Shown: piece after piece, positions 49,201-61,600 of the stretch
Numbering within the stretch: position 1 is the first letter of the stretch
How the letters are laid out: every line of letters begins with the position of its first letter
NCBI GenBank assembly: GCA_016859345.1
Contig: CM029111.1
Span: 9,978,714-10,042,713, forward strand
Origin: Istiophorus platypterus
Lineage: Eukaryota; Chordata; Actinopteri; Istiophoriformes; Istiophoridae
Direction of reading: 5' to 3'
Length of the DNA stretch: 64,000 nt
The notes under the pieces: generated by a model
Database searches by the model: none
What the model was told of the DNA's origin: nothing
The model's input: only the letters and a program-made list of their open reading frames with translations
Made by a program: the position numbers and the translations under genes

Positions 49201-52200
49201 CTCCTTTCAGCTCTGGTGAGTGGTGGGTTCTCCCCTTCCTCCACAGCCACTTCAGGCTTCAGCAGCCAGAGCAGCAACACACTGCCCTGCCCCATCGCTC
49301 CCATCGCTCCCACCAGCCCCCGCAGCTCGACCGGCAAGAGGAGGAACAGGAAGAAGGACCACAAGAGCTCACGTATGACAAACCGCCTACCTCTTCTTTT
49401 TCTTTCCAAATTAAAGGGTCAGTGCAAGCAGATTAAAAAGAAACACATTTCCTCATTAGTATGTAGTAGTGTGGTGCACATAGTTTTGGTTTTCTTATCT
49501 CCTGAGCTGGGTATTAGGTATAACAAACCAAACCTAATGTGTTTGGTGCTGTCAAGTTGTTTACCGTGATACTGACAGAGGTTTCCTTCATTTTTGCCTG
49601 CTCATTTATAAATTAACATGGTAAGATGGATAACAAACATCTCTCTGTATAACACATTACTGTTTAACAGCAACACAGTATCAGCTCCTCTCTTAAAACA
49701 AAAACTGAACATTATAACCTCCATGAAGGGAGGATTTACTGGAGAGGTGTTGAACTCGCCTGCATCACTCTTAGCAAGGTGAGGTGTACCTAATGAACTG
49801 CCAAGTGAGTGCATGTTAATGAGATTTTTGTTCTCATCTTGATACAGTGGAGGTGAAAGGGATCTGCTTTTGAACACTGTGCATGCCTTTCCTGATATCT
49901 CTGCGATCCAAGCACCTTTCCGTCACCTTTCGACAGTTTGGTGAAGTACATTTATGCAAACTCGTGGGTGTATATACAGTGTGTGTCAGTTGACAAATTA
50001 AATAACAAAAATGAAGGAGATGAATGTAGTAACAGATAAAACTAGATGACCAAAGACCTCCCCTTCACTGCCATGCTCAATGTTTTTCGGGGGGAAAAAA
50101 CACATGAAGATCTGTGATGTTTGCAATTTTTAGTGATTATATTAATCCCAATAATAGTTTGCCATGAAATTTAGCAAAATTCCTTGCTAACCCTTATGAT
50201 AACCCATAATCACTCTGATCCCCTAACTTTTCATTTAGTATTATTTCTGGGCTATTTCTTTTTTTTTTCAGTAACCTGGATTACAACTAAATACCAAAAA
50301 ATACTAACATGATATTTATTCAAATCCCAGACACATGAAACCAAAAGCTATTAGTAGGGCTATAACCTACAAGACACTGATGAGAAAAAAATGCTTTTTG
50401 TTTTTTGGGTTTTTTGGTTTGTTTTTTTTCGGTAATTTGAGTGACCCTTTTAAAATGTCGCTGCAGAGCTGTTAAAACGAACACCTTTCCCTCCTTTTCC
50501 ACCCCCTCACTGTGTGAACAGATCTGACTGATCACTGACGTAAACATGACTGACGTAAACCCTGAGAATGACTCATTCCCTTTCCATTCCTATGCCTTCT
50601 ATGCAGGTTCATGTCTCTTCCCCTTACCCTCCTGCATTTTTTTTTTTGTCCCCCACAATCCTTCTCTTGCTCCATTTATCTGCCACTTCTCCGCTAATAT
50701 CTCTCTCTGATGTGTCCCCCCCCCCCCCAGTGTCTCTGGCTTCCAGTTCTGTCGGCCCGGGGGGGCAGGTTTTTCATGTGGAAACGAGCGAAGTTGTCCT
50801 GAGGGGGGATCCGCTCACAGGTTTTGGGATCCAGCTGCAGGGGGGTGTCTTTGCCACAGAGACCCTGTCCGCTCCCCCAGTCATCCGCTTTATTGAGCCC
50901 GACAGCCCAGCTGAGAGGTAATGGGCAAAGACACCTAACGAATAAACAAATGTCACATAGAGTCACCTTGAACTAGAGGGCCTTAGTGCTAATCATTCAG
51001 CCCCGGCAATGAAACGCCACATGTGAAAAAACAGCTAATTTTAGCCTGGTGTCTCAATGAGTATTTCATCTGAAGGCAGGGGACCTGCATTTGTCTAAAG
51101 CAGTAATGGTTCCCAAACAGGGGTCTGGAATGAGCCACAAATCAAAACTGAGGGGTCATAGGATGATTAAAAAGCTGAAAAACATATCTGTTATGTAGAG
51201 CTATTGCAGTGTGGATCTGTCAGTTGGTTGGTTAATCGCTCCGATGCTTTGGTCCAGACTGAAATATCTCAACCACTATTGGCTGTATCGCCGTGGAAGC
51301 TTACACTGACATTCATGGTCCCCAGAGGATGAAGCGTATATTAACTTTGGTGACCCTCCAACTTTTACTCTAGCGTCAATAAGATTATGGCGGGATTAAC
51401 CTCTTAAGTGGTCCTGGGGAAAATATTTGCCCCATCAATCAATCATTCAGTCTCAATCAACATTACCCACAATTCACTGGTAGCAACTTCTCATGTGTAA
51501 TTATTTGCTAGTTTCACAGTTTTTCTATGATGACAAACTCAAAGTTCAGGGTTTCAGATTTTTTGACAGCTGGTCACATAAAACAAAGAAATCTGAATAT
51601 GTTAACTTGGGCTTCTCTGATGTGCCTTTTTTCAGTATTTCCTGACATTTATAAAATGTACAATCAGTCAGTTATTGAAGAAAATAATTGTCATGTCAGT
51701 GTATTGATAGTTAAAATAATTGTCACTTACCGGCTCACTCCTTACCTTGCTTGATGTCTTAGACTGTTAATTACTTGACATTTAAAGCAATTTGATAAAA
51801 CACAAATTTGCAACACACATCAGGAGGGGAAAAAAAGAGGACCTGAAATAATTTATATTCTAATTAAATTTTTTCAAATTTCTGACCATTTTGTAATTAA
51901 TCAAAATATTCAGACAGAGATACAATAGAGTAAACTTTGGGCTTTGGGGCCCCTGAGGGTCTGGGGCCAAGAGCAGTCTGATTAGCCTCGATCAGGATGA
52001 ATTGTTATAAAAGTTTTATTTGTCCACTACTTTGGTTTATAATCAAATACCTTCAAAGCTCATGATAATCCTATCAGCCTCTGTGGTACTTTGTTTGAGA
52101 TGGTGACCAATGTCAGTATTGTCATTGTCAACATGTTAGTATTGCAACATTAGCATTTAGCCCTCACAGAGCTGCTAGCGAGGCTGTAGACTCTAGTTTT

Positions 52201-52601
52201 TCATTGTTTAATAAAAGATTCAAGAGAAAACATGGGAAAATCCATCTATAGTTGAGTCACAACCAAAAGACTAACTTTATGCGGTAGCAGTGGGCGCATG
52301 TGCATATCGCTTTTTCTTGAGTCACAAATCAAAAATGTAAGAAATAGCCACATAGTTTAGTGCTCATCAACCCGTGGTCATGGTAATGATTTATTTAATA
52401 AGTGAGGAAGGTCACAGCCCAAGACGTCAAGAGGTCTTAGAAAATTATTATGACAGTTACTTTAGTCTCCAGTGTGTTTCTGACAAATTAAGAGAAGCAG
52501 CAGCCTCAAGAAGTAGATTTATCACACATTATCCACGGTCCATTAATGCAGACAGAAAATTTTCCTTTTTCTTTTTTTTTTTTAATGGCAAACACCCCCC
52601 C

Positions 52602-52656
<55 letters not shown>

Positions 52657-55600
52657 ACACACCCATCCATGTAGTGTATTGATCGAGACTACATGTTGCA
52701 GTCTAATTAACACACAGCTCTGATTAGGCCGCTGCATGGTTTCTCTCCTTGTCTCGCAAGATTAATGATGGCGTCTGCGCCTGCAGCACAGGACCACCTC
52801 TCCTGGGCCTTGTAACACAATAAGTCCGGCAGCGGTTGGGCAGGAGTGACTCAAATGCAGCATCCCACTGACATGTCAGTGTCACAGCCTCTACACAAGG
52901 TTAATCAGCAGCAGCCCTTAGTGAATTAATATCAGTTGACAGTGCTTCAGTGTTTGCCCTAGCAATTAGGAGTCCAATGAAATGTGTTATATGTGTTTTT
53001 TTCCTTTCTTTTTTTTTTCTTTCCAAGCGTTTGTGCGTTTGTTTGCTTGGATAATTTTCAGGGGTCAGTTTTAGATGTGTTTATGTCAAGCCCAGAGGCT
53101 TTTTTTTGTTTTGTTTTTTTGGTAGATAGGATTTTAAACATTCAGCCAATGTGAATTAGTGGAGAAGATAATGACACTGTGTCCCTCGTCAGAATTTTTT
53201 TTGTGAAACCTCTATATTCAAAACCTTGTTGCCAATTAGTCCATCAATAAGTTAGTTAACTAACATAAAATGAATCTACCAATTCTGGCAATTGATTATC
53301 ATCATAAGTCCATTATGAAGCAAAAGATAATGATTGCTGCTTTTGATCCCCTCAAATATGAGTGGTTGATGTGCCTTTTTTGTTTTATAAAGTTTTTAAT
53401 TCCACATCTTTGGGTTTTTGACTGTTTGTTGGACAAAACAAGCAAAGAAGAAAGCTGCAGAAGACTCCTTTTTTCTGCAAAAAGTAAAAAAAACAAAAAC
53501 TCTGGATTAATTGCAATTTTTAAAAAAAATCAAACTGGATTATTTAAGCAAAGTGTAGCTAATAAACTGGCAGCTGAATGTATGTATTGTTCCCATGATC
53601 TCCATTTTACCTCCTGGATAAATTAAGATAATATGTAAAGTTGTGACCACTAATAATTTGAATTACCTCAACTCTCAACTCTTTTTTTGTAAAGGTGTGG
53701 GCTGCTGCAGGTTGGAGACAGACTGTTGTCCATCAATGGGATCCCAACTGAAGATGGAACTTTGGAGGAAGCCCACCAGCTGCTCCGAGACTCCGCTCTG
53801 GCCAACAAGGTCACAGTCGAGATTGAGTTTGATGTTGCAGGTATCATATAGCACATGTACAGCACTTGTATCCATTTTTGTTGTGGAATTATGTTTATTT
53901 TTCTGCCTTCCTGATCACATATTTACTTTAAAATCCTACAGAGTCAGTGGTTCCCAGCAGTGGCACCTTCCATGTCAAGCTACCCAAGAGGAGAGGAGTG
54001 GAGTTGGGCATCACCATTAGTGGTGAGTTTGTTGGCAACAAAACTTACAGCAGGGGGCAGCGTTGCTCAATAGTATCGCACAGACCCTTACTGGAAATCT
54101 CCTGTTGAACCAATGTCCTCTGATCCATAAAACCCAGCCTTGCAAAAGCATGAGGGCACATACCTCATTACCCCTGAATAATACTGGCCTGTACCAGCAT
54201 TCATCCCTTCTGTTTCCAATGGATGCAAACAGGAAGCCAAGTATGGCCAGTGCAGCAAAAAAGAAAAGGAAATTGACTGATTCAAAATATTTACAGTTGC
54301 AGTTAAAGTGGTTTTACCCCCATCTCACACACCCTAAAATAAAAACCCTAAAATTTTCCTTTGTTTTACCAGCAAGTAAGAAACCTGGCAAGCCCCTCAT
54401 CATCTCTGACATCAGAAAAGGAAGCATAGCACACAGGTATGTCCAGTCATCACTCAGAGCTAATAATATCACAGCTGCATGTTTTATATTTGTCTGTGGC
54501 AATGACATAATGATGATATTTCTGAACACTTTACAGCTCAGGGTGAACTAGACTTATATGGGATTATTCATCAACAAAATAATGTTATGTGTAACAAGTA
54601 TGTAATACAAGCCTAATTGGATTAAGCTATCAAAACTGGATCAGTAGGGCAGAGCAATAATGCATTTCAGAAGGGCTCAGTGTTGATTAGGGTGAGGTTG
54701 AGGTTACGGTCACCCTCAAGGATCCCACTGAGACACCAGGCTAATAGGATTCTGTCAGCGAGTCAGGAGCAGCAGCTCTCCGGTCCCAGTTAATAGTTTG
54801 GATCCTCTCGCTCTTGTGTCCGGTAGAACAGGCACCCTGGAGCCTGGAGACAGGCTGCTGGCCATTGACAGCGTGCGACTGGAGAACTGCACCATGGAGG
54901 ACGCCATGCACGTCCTGCAGCAGGCCGAGGACATGGTCAAACTGCGGATCCAGAAGGATGAGGACAACATTGGTACATTAATCACTTAAAAAAACAAAAC
55001 ATCAGTCCAGTGTATGAGCAGGGCTGAAAGGGACAAGTATATTTATTCAAATAAATACATAAAGATTATAATTTAATAGCATATTTGGTGTTAAGAAGAA
55101 ATTATGTTTCTGTTCCACTACAGTTCATACTGAGATATTGTAGATTTTACTCCATTACATTTATTTGACAGCTGTGGTTAATACTCACTTTTCAGATTAA
55201 GATTTTACATTAAAAGTATGAATGAAATTACACCAGTGGCCCCCCACCTCAAAGAAGCAGCCAGTTGGGACAGTCTCACCAAAGTGACATTCCTCCTCTA
55301 AACCAGTCATATGGTTTAACTTAAAATAACTCCTCAAGGCCAAAAGAGGAGAAATTATCAAAATTTTCACAAAAAAAATCCCAAAAACAGAATTCAAATT
55401 GTGGAGCAAAACTTTGTCATGTATTTTGAGACCCTGTGAAGGGGCCTGACCCCTTGAGCTCCAGCAGTGTGATGATAACAATGGTAACAATCTGACAATT
55501 TTTTTCTTAAATAATCATTATTGTGCTGCTTGGTCCATTTAAATGTCAGGAAATAAATATTAACCAAAATAAATAGGTTTTTTTTGTTTTTTGTACCATT

Positions 55601-58600
55601 GCTTTTACTCCTACACACCTGCCAATTTTACCACTGTATATAAGATATCTAATTTTATAAGCAGCTCAATGAGAATAAAATGAGAAGTGATGGAGAAAAG
55701 AATGTCTGGATTTAAGTAGCTCCTGTATTTGTTTCCATTTGGACAAAGTTCTGTGTCGTTATTATCTTATATAATCTTATGGAGGGTATCCAATGTTTCC
55801 CCATGTGCTGTAGATGAGTTGGAGATGTCAGGCTCCATAATCTACACAGTTGAGCTGAAGAGATACAACGGACCACTGGGCATCACCATTTCTGGCACGG
55901 AAGAGCCCTTTGACCCCATCGTCATTTCTGGCCTAACCAAGAAAGGCCTGGCAGAGAGGTGAGCGAAGGGCAGGCTGGGGGGGGGGGGTTAAGCTAGTTA
56001 TTTGAGAAGATGGTGACACTTACATTAAACTGAGGCTATTCAAATCTGTAGTGGCTCCCTTTGGAGCCTTGTTTATTTAAAAAAAAAAAAAAAAAAGAAA
56101 AGACAGCAAACAATGGATGTCTCGTCTTTGTCTACAACAAGAAGGCTCTTTGTTTCCGTCTCAGTCGGCGCACTGGCAGCCTGACAGGTTTCCTCGCCTG
56201 CCTGTCGGTACTGTCTGGTGTACTCTGGTATCTCTGTCTCCTCTGCTCTCCTAACCCCGCAGGACCGGGGCCATCCATATAGGGGACCGAGTCCTGGCCA
56301 TCAATGGGGTCAGTTTGAAAGGAAAGCCACTGAGTGAGGCCATCCACCTCCTGCAGATGGCCGGGGAGTCCGTCACCCTCAAGATCAAGAAACAGGCCGA
56401 CCGTATGTTGTGGGGTTTTTCTTGTTGGTTTTTTTGTGTTCTTTTATTTTGTTTGATGTTTTTGTTTGTAATGATCTTTCAGATTCATTTGTGGAAATTT
56501 GTTGAAATAAAAAAATACAAAACACTCAACAACGGAGGGAGAGGAGGGCAAAAAAGTAAAGTAATAAAAAGATTCTTTAAAAGGAACACAAAGGAGAGTA
56601 GATAATAAGGGAACATGGATTCATGATAAGTTACATTATGACACCAATTAACATTCACTTTTCTGTTTCATTTTGTGTGTGTTCTTCAGTCCAAGACATT
56701 ATTTTTAATGACTGGGGGCTATTTTTTCAAATATTTGTCCCATTTAAGTAATTTTTTCAATTACATTCACTTCTTATAATCTGCTCGTCCACTCTCCTGT
56801 GGTAAGAACATCCCCGCTGAACTAGTATCTTGCTATAAATTCCCTTTGCTGATCATACATTTGTTCTCCCCTGATCTCATAGCACAAAAGTAAACTTTAT
56901 TCACACAGCACTTTTAATTAAGAGGTTATTTACAGGAGTAGGAAAAGAGGAGGAGGGATACAAGAGAAACAGAGAAGACCACAAAAAGAGACAATTGAAA
57001 ATCAGTGTGACAAGAAGGTTGTAAAAGAGAAGAAGGTTCAAATGATGCTTAAAACAATGCTTTTGATTTAGCTTGGCAGTGACAGTAATGCCATATTCAG
57101 TTTTTGAGTCCACCTTCTGACATTCCTAAAAGCATCGAAGGTGCATTTCTCCCTCGTTTAACGCTCACTTGAGTCCATGTTTGGTCCCAGAGTCGGAGGC
57201 CCGGCGGCCCTCGGACAGGGAGGCTGCGTTTCTGAGCGACACAGAAGACGAACTGACAGACTCCCAGAAGACCAGTAAACACTCAGAGCTCTACTCCGCC
57301 ACCGTTCCAAGTATAGACTCGGCGATGAGCTCCTGGGATAGCTCAGGCTTCGACGCGGGCTACAGTAGCCAAGGTGAGGTCCGCTGGGCGCTCGCTGCAT
57401 AAAAAATGACACCATTCCCTCTCTCGCATCTAATAAGGTCGGTGGCTTCTTTTGTGTTTCTAAATTTCTTTTAGGGACATATCTCCACAAAGCATCTGAT
57501 ATATTGCTCAATTCCAATGAGTGGAGGCGCACAAAGCACAGGAGCCAAACCACTTCAAGCTCTGCAGGTTTAGTCCACCACACAGCACTGTATGATGGGA
57601 GATTCACTGAGGATGAGTGGGACAAGATACCTGGGTAGGTGCAGACTCCTTCCGGTCACCATTTTGTTTTTTTGTCAGTGCAGCTTAATGTGTTTTTTGA
57701 TTTCACAGGGAAGAACATATTTAATTTAGATTGCATTATGTGTGTAGGCAGTGGTGGAAGGTTATTAAGTACATTTACTCAAGAACTGTACTTTACTCCA
57801 GTGCATTTCAGGCGGAATATATTACTTTTTACTCTGCTTTATTTATCTGACAGGTACAGTTATTACTTTTTAGATTAAGATTTCAAATAAAAAGTATAAT
57901 CTATGATAAAATGCAACACACTGCTAAAGATTAAACCAGTGGTTCCCAATCTTTTTTGGCCTGTGACCTCTCACAGAAAAACAGGTATGTGAGTTATTGT
58001 TAGATCACCAATGATGATATTCCCTCTAAACAGCTCAGATGGTTTCATTTAAATAGAAGTGCTTTGTTTTTTTTTTCTTCTGTCCTCTCCCCATTAATCA
58101 TCTCATGATTACACCTCAGATGTATCTTGTGAGCCTTTGGGAGGGGCCTGATTCATAGTTTGGAAAACCACTGGATTAAACTCCTGTGCTGTGAATAGAG
58201 TAGATGAACTAGCTTGACCTCAACTCGCAACAACAGAAAAATGCTGCTAACACAATGTTGCATCGGTATTAGAAATATATAATAATATATAATAATTAGT
58301 TAATTTTTTTTTCTTTTTTTAATGCAGGACCTTTACTTGTAATGGAATAATTTTGCATATTGTGTTGTTACTTTTACTGAAGTAAAGTTTCTGAGTACTT
58401 TTGCCACCACTGTCTATCAGTAAAAGCTTCTTTCTTTTGCCCTTTTTGAATTCATTAATGAAAGCAAACTGCGCACTCTGGGTTACTTTCTCTTCGTTTT
58501 GTGTTGTATGCCTAAATGTTTTGTGCTTTTCCAAACTGTTATTTTCTCTTCTTTCTCAGGTATTCTCTCACTCATCTGCTTTACTAACAGCCCACGAGCT

Positions 58601-61600
58601 CTTTCGGTCTTTCACATAATCACATCTTTTTCTGTCACCCCTTGTCCACACCAAAAACATTTCCTCAGAAAGCACCTAAAGCGCCCAAGGATACAGCAGC
58701 TTTATCTGTCTCTTCACGCTTGACTTCTTTTTCCTTGAACTTTTGTGTCACATGCTTTCAACTTTCAGCATTTTTTTTTTTTTTTTTTTTTCGGGGGTGA
58801 CGTTCCTTTTGTAAACTTGAACTCCTTTAAAGGCTTTATATAATCTAGCAGACTCCTCTGCATTTGAACTGCCACAAGTGAGAGAATTTACTATAAACCC
58901 TCACTGTGCTTCCTGAGAGACTTTCAAAGGGACTCTCTGGCATGCAGGCCAAAAAACTTCATTTCCCATGCTGCCTTGGTACGCAGTACCGGCCTCCAGA
59001 CTACAGGGCTGCTCTCATGTTCTGGTTCCTGCATTGTCATAGATTCGTCAGCCCCCCTCGTTGCCATGGCACCCTGAACCAGGAGGACAGCTTCTGGTCC
59101 CAGGCTCTGCAGGACCTTGAGACCTGCGGCCAGTCAGAAATTCTCAGGGAGCTGGAGGTAGGCCCCACCCCACCTTCTCCTATGTCCTCTCCACCTCCAT
59201 CTGTTTTGTCTTACTTATTCCAATGTCTATGAATACATGATCATGCCAGATGAAGCATTATGATAATCGCTGATGTAATCTGTTATTAAATCTGACAAGG
59301 CAGGCCAGGCACCTGCTGCCCTACTGACCGAGGAAGGCCTTTGTGCAGTGCCTCTAATCAGACACTGTGTACACCGCATGAGAGATTACATTTGTGTGTT
59401 CTTTTGCTTGTTCAAATGGAAGTTTTTTTTCCTTCTTCTTTTTAATACACGATGCCCAAATAATCCCTCATATTTTTTGCTCTTTCAGGCATCCATGACA
59501 GGTAGTACACTTAGTCTGTACCTAGAGGAGACCAAGACCCATGAAGACTCAATGTTTCATTCTGAAATTAGTCCCATTAAAAGGGAGGGAATCTCCGCCG
59601 GGTCTAAGAACAAAAGCAACCTCAACATGTCGACTGGACCCAGAGATGTACCTGCCAGGGGCAAAGGGGAACCCTGTGATATTTTGTCCCCTACAACTCT
59701 GGCACTCCACAAGGTAGTTCAGTTATGGAATGACTTTAAACATTTCTCATCGGAGTGACTAGTTTAGAAAACAACAAAAATTGGCATGTAGGAAACATCG
59801 GTGTCTTACACGAAAGCCCTTAAATTACAGTGTAAGTGTTTTGTACATAAGTGTTACCAATGAAATACTTAAATGGTAACCACAAGTGGGTGCAAGGGAG
59901 GGAAGTACCCAATTTTGCAGGAAGGACGTACAACTAAATGACTGTGTAAATACCCTTTTAAATTACAGAGGGTTTAGAGGGTACAGACAGGTTAGCAGCA
60001 GGCTTAGGTCACAATCACATAATTTCATATTTAAAATTAAAAAAGTAATTGAAAGCAGCTGCTTGAGGGAAAAAAAACCCATTGACGTCAGCCTCTGACT
60101 TTTAATTCTGAGCCAGAGACATCTGGAAATTCTGACACAGACAATATCTCCCACTTGGTGAAAAGAACAACAGACATGTTAACACACAACCGGCAGTTAC
60201 ATCTAATATAAAATCTAGTATCACCACTAATATAATCTATTTGGCTAATTTTCTTGGAGCTACACGCTGTTTGTATTAGGTTTCACTTGGTAACTACAGG
60301 CTATAAATACAAAACACGATGTTAATAGCTAGGTTAGGCTGTTTATCTGATATGATTAAGGTTAGCAGCAAGGCTAACCCACTTGGATTAACACATAAAC
60401 ACTCCCAAGTCAGAATAAGGAGTGTTTCTTTTTCCCCTTTTTCACCTTGTGAAAAGTCATTGGGTGAATGCAGCATTAGCTTATATGTCCTTTTACCTTA
60501 GTTATGTCATGAATGGCGCCAAACCACATGTGAAACTTCAATTGAAAAAAACAAAAAAAAAAACAATCTTGTCTTTTTCTCAAACATCAGATTGACCCTG
60601 TACTTGATCCCAAAGCTATATTACTCTTCCCCAGCATATGTGGGTGTGTCCGTCCTCCTTGACTGATCAGTCAGTTCCGCTCACAGCTTGATGAACCATG
60701 TACAAACAACCGTGTCCTGAGGGACTCCGCCTATAATGAAGCGTATACCTGCGCGCCTCTTTCACTTCACTCGCTGCTCCCGTCAGTACAGTGTAACTGG
60801 ACCCAGCGGATGCCGGGCCAGTCAGGACTTGCACCGTGTGTATGACAAAAACACACAACATTACCTGAGCAGGTGCTAATGCCGTGTCTGTGCACTGTTT
60901 GGTGTCATCTGTGTATCTCATCGTGCCGCATTTGACTGACTGACTGAGCCAATAACAACAGAGCACAATCCTGCGTTGTGGAAATTAAAAATATTTTCAG
61001 TTGACACATTCGATATCATGGAAAGTCATCTGAGCTTGATATGTAATGACCCACCTCAAAGCTGTTTCTTGTTTGGTTATGGTTAAACTGCTGACCTGTC
61101 AGAGTGTAGCTCCAAATCCAAAGAGAAACAAATGATATGAAGGCATGTGGCTGTGGATACTGTAACTATTTAGTGTATACAGGAGGTACAGACACCTGCA
61201 AGGAAACGCAACACAATGGCCATGCAACAGTTACTAAAGCTCTGAAGCAGAACATTTGGATGTGAAAGGATGTGGAGTGATATATTTAAAATTTATTATG
61301 TCCACCCCCAGGATTTTCATAAAGGCCCTAGATTAGAGGAATAGTTCAACATTTTTTGGAAATACACTTTCTTGCAAATATTTAGATGAGAAGATTTATA
61401 CCATTGTCATATCTCAGCCAGTAGCTGCATAGAGGCCGGAGAACTTTAGAGGTGCCAGTAGTCGAACTGGATGTTTCTCTCGGACGGCGACGGACTAGCT
61501 GATGCATTTAGGCATTTAGCTCTCCGCAAGAAAACCTGTGAACATGTATTTTCTCCAATGTCAGACTATTCCTTTTAAATTGCAATTGACGCATCAGAAC

